NCBI GenBank assembly: GCA_902493585.1
Contig: CABUPZ010000094.1
Span: forward strand, 1 to 9,106
Source: an uncultured Fusicatenibacter sp.
GTDB lineage: Bacteria > Bacillota > Clostridia > Lachnospirales > Lachnospiraceae
DNA: 9,106 nt
Direction: 5' to 3'
Below are positions 1 to 6,297 of the stretch, one piece after another (the first letter of the stretch is position 1; every line of letters starts with the position of its first letter). The position numbers and the translations under genes were made by a program. The notes beneath the pieces were generated by a model. It saw nothing but the letters and a program-made list of their open reading frames with translations, did no database searches and was not told where the DNA came from.

Positions 1-852
1 ACCTGTGGGTATCAGATTTATCAGGGACGGATGTTTCTGGACAGTGATTTTGAGCAGGTGAGGAAAGTAGTCCTGCTGGATGACACAGCGGCACAGGCGA
101 TGTTTCAGGAGGAAGATCCGCTTGGAAAGATCATAGAGATCAAGGGAGAACCGTTCACGGTCGTGGGAGTTGTGAAAAAATCAGACTCTTTCCAGCCGGT
201 GATCCAGTCTATGGAGGATTACAATACTTACAGCCAGGAATCTTATGCGACCGTCTTTTTGCCCAACAGCTGCTGGCCAATCGTTTATCAGTTTGATGAG
301 CCGGAAAACGCGGTGGTAATGGCGAAGACGACGGAGGATATGAGTATCGTCGGAAAAGAAGCTGCGGAGATCATGAATCAGTCGATCACCAACACGACGG
401 ATTCCCTCAGCTACAAAGCGGAAGACCTGTTGGAAAGAGCCAAGAGCCTTCAGGATCTCAGCCGGAGCACCAACAGCCAGCTGATCTGGATCGCGAGTAT
501 CTCATTGCTGGTCGGCGGAATCGGCGTTATGAATATCATGCTGGTATCCGTCACGGAGAGAACCAGTGAAATCGGACTGAAAAAAGCGATCGGGGCAAGA
601 AAACGCAGGATCCTGGCACAGTTTCTGACGGAGGCGGCGGTACTGACCAGTATCGGCGGTCTGATCGGAGTGGTGGCAGGGATCGTGATGGCGAAAGTCA
701 TCTCTCAGATGTCCAAGACCCCGGTGGCGATCAGTGTTCCTGCAATAGTCTTTTCCGTGGCATTTTCCATGATTATCGGAATTATTTTCGGGCTTCTGCC
801 TTCGATCAAAGCGGCAAACCTGAATCCTATTGACGCGCTTCGCAGAGAGTAG
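1..852 (+). CDS. ABC transporter permease, MacB/FtsX type (3' part)
   Basis: This is the C-terminal part of an integral-membrane permease; the frame is open from base 1, so the true start lies upstream. The visible 283 residues begin with part of the extracytoplasmic MacB_PCD-like domain (PLGKIIEIKGEPFTVVGVV). Three hydrophobic segments follow at about residues 161-182, 213-233 and 245-267. Between the first two lies the family signature SVTERTSEIGLKKAIGA, the cytoplasmic coupling region that contacts the ATPase. The end, SIKAANLNPIDALRRE, is the standard terminus of this family. Such permeases pair with a LolD/MacB-like ATPase and usually export peptides or lipid-linked compounds, or act as mechanotransmission complexes. 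The substrate cannot be told from this fragment. The ATPase and any membrane-fusion partner would be upstream, outside the window. No intrinsic terminator follows directly; a long palindrome begins about 30 nt after the stop. Confidence 0.95.
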   Translation, partial: TCGYQIYQGRMFLDSDFEQVRKVVLLDDTAAQAMFQEEDPLGKIIEIKGEPFTVVGVVKKSDSFQPVIQSMEDYNTYSQESYATVFLPNSCWPIVYQFDEPENAVVMAKTTEDMSIVGKEAAEIMNQSITNTTDSLSYKAEDLLERAKSLQDLSRSTNSQLIWIASISLLVGGIGVMNIMLVSVTERTSEIGLKKAIGARKRRILAQFLTEAAVLTSIGGLIGVVAGIVMAKVISQMSKTPVAISVPAIVFSVAFSMIIGIIFGLLPSIKAANLNPIDALRRE

Positions 853-880
853 AGCGTGTGAAAGTCGGGCGAAAACTTGA

Positions 881-1050
881 CAGTGGACACGGCAGATATG
901 CAAAACAGCGGGCAGCAGCGGATTTCGTGGAACTTCCTGCGGTCAGGAGCTTTTCCGGATGAAGAACGGAAGAGTTCCCAGCGGAGGGAGATTTCCGGAC
1001 GGAACCGCAGCTGCCCGCTGTCTGCGATATCTGCCGTGCGCGCTTCCATG
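881..1050. repeat. Long imperfect palindrome, possible structured RNA or MITE-like element
   Basis: Two 29-nt arms, 888-916 and 1010-1038, are complementary: 888-899 pairs perfectly with 1027-1038, and 905-916 pairs perfectly with 1010-1021. A small internal loop separates these blocks. Pairing continues inward (918-921 with 1005-1008; about 929-938 with 985-996) to an apical stem, 946-957 with 967-978, closing a 9-nt loop. It can extend outward (884-887 with 1045-1048) past a one-sided bulge. The whole is therefore close to one extended rod. There is no U-tract after it, so it is not a simple terminator. I see no target-site duplication and no transposase. It could be a non-autonomous repeat, an RNA-processing or mRNA-stabilising structure, or a small RNA. 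The strand, if transcribed alone, is unknown. Confidence 0.75.
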
Positions 1051-1071
1051 GGCTTGATTTATGCAAAGACC

Positions 1072-1100
1072 TTTACATTTTTCACAAAGTCGTTTATACT
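1072..1100 (+). promoter_or_regulatory. Sigma-A promoter upstream of CBS-argS
   Basis: TTTACA (1072-1077) and TATACT (1095-1100) are separated by 17 nt, a near-consensus vegetative promoter. It would give a leader of about 150 nt before the CBS gene at 1260. Confidence 0.7.
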
Positions 1101-1163
1101 ACAATGCGGCGGCAAAGATTTATAAAAAAGTAAGAATCGTTCACAGATATTTCCTGTTTGTCA

Positions 1164-1172
1164 TGGTATAAT
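1164..1172 (+). promoter_or_regulatory. Extended -10 promoter for CBS gene
   Basis: A perfect TATAAT (1167-1172) is preceded by TGG, giving the TGn extended -10 form. No good -35 sits at 17 nt; TTCACA at 1140-1145 is 21 nt away, which is too far to count on. Transcripts would start near 1179, just at the leader hairpins. Confidence 0.65.
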
Positions 1173-1176
1173 AAAA

Positions 1177-1229
1177 GGGTACCGGAGAATCGGAAACGGG
1201 TAGGCGGGTACCGTTTCAAAAGTTTCCGG
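1177..1229 (+). promoter_or_regulatory. CBS gene leader with two mutually exclusive hairpins
   Basis: GAAACGG (1193-1199) can pair with CCGTTTC (1211-1217). CGGAAAC (1191-1197) can instead pair with GTTTCCG (1222-1228). The two share bases 1193-1197, so only one can form. GGTACC also occurs twice (1178-1183 and 1207-1212) and is self-complementary, offering a third pairing. No U-tract follows either hairpin, so a transcription attenuator is not shown; any effect would more likely be on translation or RNA stability. Confidence 0.35.
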
Positions 1230-1259
1230 CGTAGAAAACAAAAGTATTGGGAGAGAAAC

Positions 1260-1691
1260 ATGAACATTTTATTTTTTATCACACCGAAAAGTGAAACGGC
1301 ATATATCTATGATGATTTCACGCTTCGGCAAGTCATTGAAAAAATGGAACATCACAAATATACAGCGATTCCGATTCTGAACCGCAGTGGCAATTACATA
1401 GGAACCGTCACCGAGGGCGATCTGCTCCGCATCATCAAGGAACAGTATACACTGAGCCTGCATGCGGCGGAGGATATCCCGATCTGGCAGGTTCCGAGAA
1501 GATGGGCTTATGAATCCGTCAATATCAACTGTAATATCGAAGATCTGATCGAGCTTTCCATGCAGCAGAACTTTGTTCCTGTGGTGGATGATGAAGGGAG
1601 ATTTATCGGCATCATCCGAAGAAGGGATATCATCCAGTACTGCTATGAGAAAAGCGGGATCAAAGAGGAAGAATACGCGAAGAACGCGTAA
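1260..1691 (+). CDS. CBS-domain pair protein, small stand-alone (143 aa)
   Basis: This is a cytoplasmic protein made of two tandem CBS motifs forming one Bateman module. CBS1 spans about residues 8-62 (AIPILNRSGNYIGTVTEGDLL) and CBS2 about 85-130 (FVPVVDDEGRFIGIIRRRDII). Such modules bind adenine nucleotides and some bind c-di-AMP (for example CbpB/YkuL of Firmicutes). The ligand and partner here are unknown, and no effector domain is present. I chose ATG 1260 because GGGAGAG (1249-1255) lies 4 nt upstream; the frame is open back to 1158, but that start falls inside the promoter region. The gene lies 75 nt upstream of argS with no terminator between, so the two probably share a transcript. 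The last residues, EEEYAKNA, end abruptly. A second frame continues as a charged tail up to a stop overlapping the argS ribosome binding site, which suggests a frameshifted C-terminus. Confidence 0.9.
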   Translation: MNILFFITPKSETAYIYDDFTLRQVIEKMEHHKYTAIPILNRSGNYIGTVTEGDLLRIIKEQYTLSLHAAEDIPIWQVPRRWAYESVNINCNIEDLIELSMQQNFVPVVDDEGRFIGIIRRRDIIQYCYEKSGIKEEEYAKNA

Positions 1692-1754
1692 AGAAAGAAG
1701 AGGAACGCAAAAAAGCGCAGTCAGAGAAACGAGATGCGCAGACGCGTAAAAAGT

Positions 1755-1766
1755 GAGGAGCGATTT
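1755..1766 (+). promoter_or_regulatory. Ribosome binding site deciding the argS start
   Basis: GAGGAG (1755-1760) lies 6 nt before ATG 1767. It rules out the in-frame upstream ATG at 1734, which has no such site. A TGA in another frame (1754-1756) overlaps it. Confidence 0.85.
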
Positions 1767-3533
1767 ATGAAAAAGTTAATGGAACAGATCGGGGAAGAGA
1801 TGGTAAAAGCATTCGAAGCGGCAGGCTATGAGCCGTCCTATGCGAAGGTTACTGTTTCCAACCGTCCGGACTTATGTGAATTTCAGTGCAACGGCGCAAT
1901 GGCAGCGGCAAAACAGTACCGGAAAGCACCGATCCAGATTGCAACAGCGGTAGTAGAAGCGCTGGAAAAAGGCGGAGTGATCGGAGAGGCGGAAGCGGTG
2001 AATCCGGGATTCATCAATCTGAAGGTAAACCCGGAGGCACTCAGTTCTTATCTGAATGAGATGCAAAAGGACAAAGACCTGTCCGTGGAAAAGGCGAAAG
2101 AGCCAAAAACTATTATCGTGGATTACGGCGGAGCAAACGCTGCAAAACCACTCCACGTAGGACATCTGCGCTCCGCGATCATCGGCGAGAGCATCAAGAG
2201 AATGGGACGTTTTATGGGACACCATGTGATCGGCGACGTACATCTGGGAGACTGGGGTTTGCAGATGGGACTGATCATTACGGAACTGCATGAGCGCAAG
2301 CCGGAACTGCCTTATTTTGATGAGAGCTATACGGGAGAATATCCGCAGGAAGCTCCGTTTACCATCAGCGAACTGGAAGAAATCTATCCGGCGGCAAGCG
2401 CACGGTCCAAGGAAGATGAAGAATACAAGGAAAGAGCCCTGACGGCAACGTTTGAACTGCAGCAGGGCAGACGGGGATACCGGGCGCTCTGGAAACACAT
2501 CATGAATGTCTCCGTTGCCGATCTGAAAAAGAATTATACCAATCTGAATGTGGAATTTGATCTGTGGAAGGGTGAGTCCGACGTTCAGGATATTATCCCG
2601 AAAATGGCGGATGCCATGAAGGAAGAAGGCTACGCGTATTATGATCAGGGCGCGCTGATCGTGGATATCAAAGAGGAGAGTGACACGAAAGAAATCCCGC
2701 CGTGTATCATTCTGAAATCCGACGGAGCTGCGCTTTATACCACGACGGATCTGGCGACCATCATGGATCGTATGGAAAAATACCATCCGGACGAGATGAT
2801 CTATCTGGCCGACAAACGCCAGGAGCTTCATTTTACCCAGGTGTTCCGCTGTGCCCGCAAGACAAAGCTGGTAAATGAGGATACCAAACTTTCCTTCATC
2901 GGTTTCGGAACTATGAATGGAAAAGACGGGAAACCGTTCAAGACCCGCGACGGCGGCGTGATGCGTCTGGAACGTCTGATTTCCGATATCAATGAGGAAA
3001 TGTTCCGGAAGATCGTGGAAAACCGCAGCGTGAAGGATAAAGAAGCGGAAGGTACTGCAAAAATTGTCGGCCTTTCTGCGCTGAAGTATGGCGATCTGTC
3101 CAACCAGGCATCCAAAGATTATGTGTTTGATATCGACCGCTTTACTTCTTTTGAGGGAAATACAGGACCGTACATCCTTTACACCATCGTTCGTATCAAA
3201 TCGATCCTGGGACGGTATGCGCAGGAGGGCGGAACTCTGGAGAAAGGCGTTATGCTTGCGCCGGTCAGCGAGAGCGAAAAATCTCTGATGCTCTCCACCG
3301 CTGCATTCAACGGAATGATGGAAGGCGCATTTGAGGAAAAGGCGCCGCACAAGATCTGTGCGTATGTCTATGAACTGGCAAATCAGTTTAATCATTTTTA
3401 TCATGAGACAAAGATTTTGAGCGAAGAGGATGAGGGACGGAAAGCTTCTTATCTGGCGCTGCTGGATCTGGTAAGAGAGGTACTGGAAACAAGTATCGAT
3501 GTTCTGGGTTTTGACGCTCCGGAAAGAATGTAA
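1767..3533 (+). CDS. argS: Arginyl-tRNA synthetase
   Basis: This is a class I aminoacyl-tRNA synthetase that charges tRNA-Arg with arginine using ATP, in the cytosol. At 588 residues it is close to the usual bacterial length. The N-terminal add-on domain (about residues 1-90) contains the CNGAMAAAKQ and NPGFINLKVNP signatures. The HIGH motif appears as HVGH (130-133) within GGANAAKPLHVGHLRSA. The KMSKS position is the degenerate form typical of many ArgRS, here KTRDG (392-396) after GKPF. GNTGPY (464-469) opens the all-alpha anticodon-binding DALR domain, which ends with LGFDAPERM, the usual terminus. It follows the CBS gene without a terminator and is closed by a strong terminator 8 nt after its stop. 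No T-box is visible before it within the window. All motifs look intact. Confidence 0.98.
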   Translation: MKKLMEQIGEEMVKAFEAAGYEPSYAKVTVSNRPDLCEFQCNGAMAAAKQYRKAPIQIATAVVEALEKGGVIGEAEAVNPGFINLKVNPEALSSYLNEMQKDKDLSVEKAKEPKTIIVDYGGANAAKPLHVGHLRSAIIGESIKRMGRFMGHHVIGDVHLGDWGLQMGLIITELHERKPELPYFDESYTGEYPQEAPFTISELEEIYPAASARSKEDEEYKERALTATFELQQGRRGYRALWKHIMNVSVADLKKNYTNLNVEFDLWKGESDVQDIIPKMADAMKEEGYAYYDQGALIVDIKEESDTKEIPPCIILKSDGAALYTTTDLATIMDRMEKYHPDEMIYLADKRQELHFTQVFRCARKTKLVNEDTKLSFIGFGTMNGKDGKPFKTRDGGVMRLERLISDINEEMFRKIVENRSVKDKEAEGTAKIVGLSALKYGDLSNQASKDYVFDIDRFTSFEGNTGPYILYTIVRIKSILGRYAQEGGTLEKGVMLAPVSESEKSLMLSTAAFNGMMEGAFEEKAPHKICAYVYELANQFNHFYHETKILSEEDEGRKASYLALLDLVREVLETSIDVLGFDAPERM

Positions 3534-3540
3534 AAAAATT

Positions 3541-3590
3541 GCCGTGATGGGATCTGTTACAAAATATCAGATCCCATTGCGGCATTTTTT
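3541..3590 (+). terminator. Intrinsic terminator of the CBS-argS unit
   Basis: A 16-bp stem pairs 3541-3556 with 3568-3583, with two G-U pairs and an 11-nt loop, and is followed by six T (3585-3590). An A-run just before the stem (3532-3538) means it may also work on the opposite strand. Confidence 0.93.
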
Positions 3591-3718
3591 CTATGGCACA
3601 AAACAAGAGATATACGATACTAGAGTGTGTTTGAAATTTCATTCCTGCAATCTGCACGCTCTAATGCTTCCGGACTGCCTGCAGAGCTGGAAAAAGAAGA
3701 GGAGAGCAGATATAACTT

Positions 3719-4507
3719 ATGGCTGGACGTTTTTTGAAAGGACGAAAAAACTTATATGTTCTGATCCGGGAGATTGGAAACGGTGGAACCGCACAGATTT
3801 CTCTGGCGGTGGAATTTCCGTCGGGGAAATATCGGGCGATGAAGATCCGGGAAAAAGAGAATGCTTCCGGGCTGGGACCGCTGGAAGCGGAGGCGAGGCT
3901 TTTGGAACAACTGACGCTTTCAGCAAAAGAGTATCCTGCGTTATTCAACATTCCCCGCTATTATGAGTATTTACAGGACGCGGGAAAAGAATGTCTGGCG
4001 ATGGAGTATCTGCGGGGTGAAACGGCAGGTGAATTGCTGAGAAAAGGAAACAGATTCCATGCTGAGGAAATTCTCCGGATGGCTGTGAAATTATGCCATA
4101 TTCTGGAAGCACTGCACAGCCAGACGCCGCCGGTGCTATACCTGGATCTGAATCCGGATAACGTTTTCCTGAAACCGGACGGGACGGTCGCGCTGACGGA
4201 TTTCGGCGCCGCAGCAGCTTGGTATTGGAAAGAGGAAATGCCGGAGCAGGTTATGTATGGAACCCGTGGTTTTGCGGCGCCGGAACAATATCGGGGAGAG
4301 GCGGGACCAACAGCGGACATTTACAGCCTTGGCATCCTGATCCGGCAGATGTGGGAACAGAGAACAGACAGGGAAGAACAGATGGAGAAATGGATGGATG
4401 AATGTTTGATCCGGTGTACGCGGGAGATACCTGCGGACAGATATCAGACGATACGGGAATTGGGCTTGGCTCTGGAGGAGATACAGGCTGCTGTTTCCTC
4501 ACATTGA
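3719..4507 (+). CDS. Soluble Ser/Thr protein kinase (Hanks type), non-RD
   Basis: This is a single-domain eukaryotic-like kinase of 262 residues, predicted to transfer phosphate from ATP to Ser/Thr of unknown cytosolic targets. Visible motifs are: glycine loop GNGGTA (20-25), ATP-anchoring K42 in AMKI, helix-C E57, catalytic loop YLDLNPDN with D143 and N148, DFG (161-163), APE (187-189), helix-F D200, and the late conserved R241. All catalytic residues are present. The residue before D143 is Leu rather than Arg, so it is a non-RD kinase, which normally does not depend on activation-loop phosphorylation. There is no transmembrane segment, PASTA repeat or other sensor, unlike PrkC/Stk1. The start is forced by an in-frame TAA at 3713. 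The purine-rich site around 3697-3706 is 12 nt or more away, so initiation may be weak. I see no clear promoter between the argS terminator and the start. A paired phosphatase is not next to it; the neighbouring HAD domain belongs to a different phosphatase class. Confidence 0.92.
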   Translation: MAGRFLKGRKNLYVLIREIGNGGTAQISLAVEFPSGKYRAMKIREKENASGLGPLEAEARLLEQLTLSAKEYPALFNIPRYYEYLQDAGKECLAMEYLRGETAGELLRKGNRFHAEEILRMAVKLCHILEALHSQTPPVLYLDLNPDNVFLKPDGTVALTDFGAAAAWYWKEEMPEQVMYGTRGFAAPEQYRGEAGPTADIYSLGILIRQMWEQRTDREEQMEKWMDECLIRCTREIPADRYQTIRELGLALEEIQAAVSSH

Positions 4508-4532
4508 AAATCCTGCCTGCCTGTGATAAAAT
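4504..4532 (+). promoter_or_regulatory. Promoter of the HAD-CPBP gene, overlapping the kinase stop
   Basis: TTGAAA (4504-4509) and TAAAAT (4527-4532) are 17 nt apart, and a TGA just before the -10 gives the extended form. The -35 element contains the kinase stop codon (4505-4507). The expected leader is about 85 nt. Confidence 0.8.
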
Positions 4533-4623
4533 GTCTATACGCTCGAAAGAATACAGGGAGTATTTACGCTCTGGTTTTTCCGTGGGCAGAGAAAGATCTT
4601 ATAATGAACCGGGAGAAAAAAGA

Positions 4624-6183
4624 ATGTCAGAAATTATATTGTTTGATCTGGACGGCACACTGACGGATTCCGCTCCGGGCATTACCCGATGTGTACAGTA
4701 CGCACTGCGGCACTTCGGGATCGATGAGCCGGATTTGAAAAAACTGGAATGTTTCGTCGGACCGCCGCTGAAGGAAATGTTCATGGAATACGCCGGATTC
4801 AGTGAAAGTCAGGCGGAGGAAGCGGTTGCAAAATATCGGGAACGCTATACGGAAAAAGGGATTTTTGAGAATGCGGTTTACGAGGGAATCCCTGAGCTGC
4901 TTCAGCTATGCAGGGACCGGGGAAGAGTGCTTGGCGTTGCGTCCTCCAAACCGCAGGTGTTTGTTGAGCAGATCCTGGAACATTTTGACCTGCGTCAGTA
5001 CTTTGAAGTGGTAGTCGGCGCAGAACTGGACGGCACCAGAACGGACAAGGCGGAAGTGATCGAAGAAGCGCTGCGGCAGCTGGGCTGTGAGAAGAACCGT
5101 CAGAATGTGCTGATGGTGGGAGACCGACTTCACGATGTGCAGGGAGCAGCTTCCTGCGGGCTTCAGTGTATTGGCGCCGCTTACGGATATGGAGGACGGG
5201 AGGAACTGGAAAATGCCGGAGCTGTCTACGTGGCTGACACGGTGGAAGATTTAAAAATCCTGGTCCGGCGTGTGCGGAAACCTTCCTGGAGAAATTTTCC
5301 GCTGAGAAAAGAACTGCTGAGACAGCAAAGAAAAGAAAAAGCAGAGAAAAAGAATGACCTGATGGCTCAGATTCCCATGAAAAGCAAGGTATGGCGGATC
5401 CTGAAACCTATGCTGACGTATGATGTTATTCTGATCCTTGTCACCTACATGGGAGCAATGTTGTTCCTGCTGTTCACAGGATTCGGAAACCTGGAAGAAA
5501 AGATGTATCAGACTTCGGCGTTGATGACGGGAATTGCCTGTCTGATCGCGATTCCGCTGCTTTGGAAACAGATGAAAGGGGACGAAGGGATGTTTACGAT
5601 GCAGCGGCATCTGTGGAACGTCCCGGTGGCTGTGGCATGTGTCCTTCTGACCATGAGCTTTGGGCATCTTCTGAATGCCTTTTTGAATGTCACCGGATTC
5701 ACCGGATTTTTCAGCGGCTATTCCCAGCTCGCCTCGGATATCTATGAAGGACAGAACTGGCTGCTGCTGGTAATCACTGTCGGAATCCTCAGCTCCGTGG
5801 CGGAGGAATTGGTTTTCCGCGGAATGATCTATCAGAGAGCCAAAGACTTCTGGGGATTCGGATGGGCGATGGTGATTTCCGGAGGTCTGTTCGGATTGTA
5901 TCATGGAAATGTGGTTCAGTTTGTTTATGGAACGATCCTCAGTTTCCTGCTGGTCCTTCTTTATGAACGCACCGGTACTCTTTGGGCTCCGATCGCGGCT
6001 CATATCGGGGAAAATATCTGGGGACTGTTCCGTCATCAGCTGATGGACTACCTGGGCAGCCATTTTCCGGGAGGAGGAACCACCCTGCTTCTGGCGGAGG
6101 CGGTGATCTGCGTCGTCACGTTCTGGTATCTGTTTCTGTACAGGCGGACAGGCAGAAGACATTCTGCAGGGAACCGACGATAA
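4624..6183 (+). CDS. HAD phosphatase fused to CPBP intramembrane metalloprotease
   Basis: This is a two-domain protein of 519 residues. Residues 1-215 are a HAD-superfamily phosphatase of the Gph/PpaX (phosphoglycolate phosphatase-like) type: nucleophile motif FDLDGTLTDS with D8 and D10, motif II S107/S108 (VASSKP), motif III K142, and motif IV GDRLHD with D167 and D171. A Lys/Arg/Glu-rich linker follows (about 217-250). Residues 255-510 are a polytopic membrane domain with about seven or eight hydrophobic segments and the three CPBP motifs: EELVFR (E394, E395, R399), FGLYH (F423, H427) and HIGEN (H460, N464). These are the proposed metal-binding residues of Rce1/Abi-type proteases. The start at 4624 follows GGGAG (4611-4615) and lies directly before the HAD nucleophile strand. 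No separate start with a ribosome binding site is visible for the CPBP part, so the fusion looks real. The HAD domain should face the cytosol. Substrates of both halves are unknown. Confidence 0.92.
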   Translation: MSEIILFDLDGTLTDSAPGITRCVQYALRHFGIDEPDLKKLECFVGPPLKEMFMEYAGFSESQAEEAVAKYRERYTEKGIFENAVYEGIPELLQLCRDRGRVLGVASSKPQVFVEQILEHFDLRQYFEVVVGAELDGTRTDKAEVIEEALRQLGCEKNRQNVLMVGDRLHDVQGAASCGLQCIGAAYGYGGREELENAGAVYVADTVEDLKILVRRVRKPSWRNFPLRKELLRQQRKEKAEKKNDLMAQIPMKSKVWRILKPMLTYDVILILVTYMGAMLFLLFTGFGNLEEKMYQTSALMTGIACLIAIPLLWKQMKGDEGMFTMQRHLWNVPVAVACVLLTMSFGHLLNAFLNVTGFTGFFSGYSQLASDIYEGQNWLLLVITVGILSSVAEELVFRGMIYQRAKDFWGFGWAMVISGGLFGLYHGNVVQFVYGTILSFLLVLLYERTGTLWAPIAAHIGENIWGLFRHQLMDYLGSHFPGGGTTLLLAEAVICVVTFWYLFLYRRTGRRHSAGNRR

Positions 6184-6227
6184 AAAATCAATATCTGTAT
6201 CAAGTTTCTCAATATTCGAATAGAAAT

Positions 6228-6297
6228 AGGGCTTCTTTTGTACTAAGATACCGTAGGATGATTTTTGCGGTATTCTGACGGAAGAAGCCCTGTTTTT
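6228..6297 (+). terminator. Terminator of the HAD-CPBP gene, embedded in the convergent araC-type gene
   Basis: A perfect 10-bp stem pairs AGGGCTTCTT (6228-6237) with AAGAAGCCCT (6282-6291), followed by T5 (6293-6297) after one G. The 44-nt loop contains a second stem, ATACCG (6248-6253) with CGGTAT (6268-6273). The right arm lies inside the AraC-type gene on the other strand. In the leftward direction the stem is followed by a poor T-tract, so it is a weaker terminator for that gene. Confidence 0.75.

Larger units (their letters stand above)
853..1259. other. 407-nt gene-free region between ABC permease and CBS gene
   Basis: No convincing coding frame is seen; the short open frames here lack ribosome binding sites and family resemblance. 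In order, the region holds a long imperfect palindrome (881-1050), a sigma-A-like promoter (1072-1100), an AT-rich stretch, a second promoter with an extended -10 (1164-1172), and a leader with alternative hairpins (1177-1229) running up to the CBS gene's ribosome binding site. Confidence 0.7.

Noticed and set aside
877..905. TTGACA at 877-882 as a promoter -35
   Set aside because: No -10-like sequence lies 16-18 nt downstream (GCAAAA at 17 nt), and the region is part of the palindrome.
1158..1259. N-terminal extension of the CBS protein from ATG 1158
   Set aside because: It runs through the TATAAT box and leader hairpins and lacks a ribosome binding site; the start at 1260 has a good one.
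1734..1766. An 11-residue N-terminal extension of argS
   Set aside because: There is no ribosome binding site before 1734, while GAGGAG lies 6 nt before ATG 1767, which also matches the family's usual N-terminus.
1872..3404. A 510-residue open frame on the minus strand opposite argS
   Set aside because: It is a shadow of argS codon use: no ribosome binding site, no recognisable domain, and a His/Phe/Arg-rich composition typical of antisense frames.
4600..4605. TATAAT just before the HAD-CPBP start
   Set aside because: There is no -35 at proper spacing, and transcripts would begin at the ribosome binding site itself.
4402..4623. A 74-residue upstream extension of the HAD-CPBP protein
   Set aside because: It overlaps the kinase gene in another frame and reads through the promoter; the HAD nucleophile motif normally sits near the N-terminus, as it does with the start at 4624.
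5251..6162. A 303-residue open frame on the minus strand opposite the CPBP domain
   Set aside because: It is the antisense of a clearly conserved membrane protein, rich in Gln, His and Ser with no family features.
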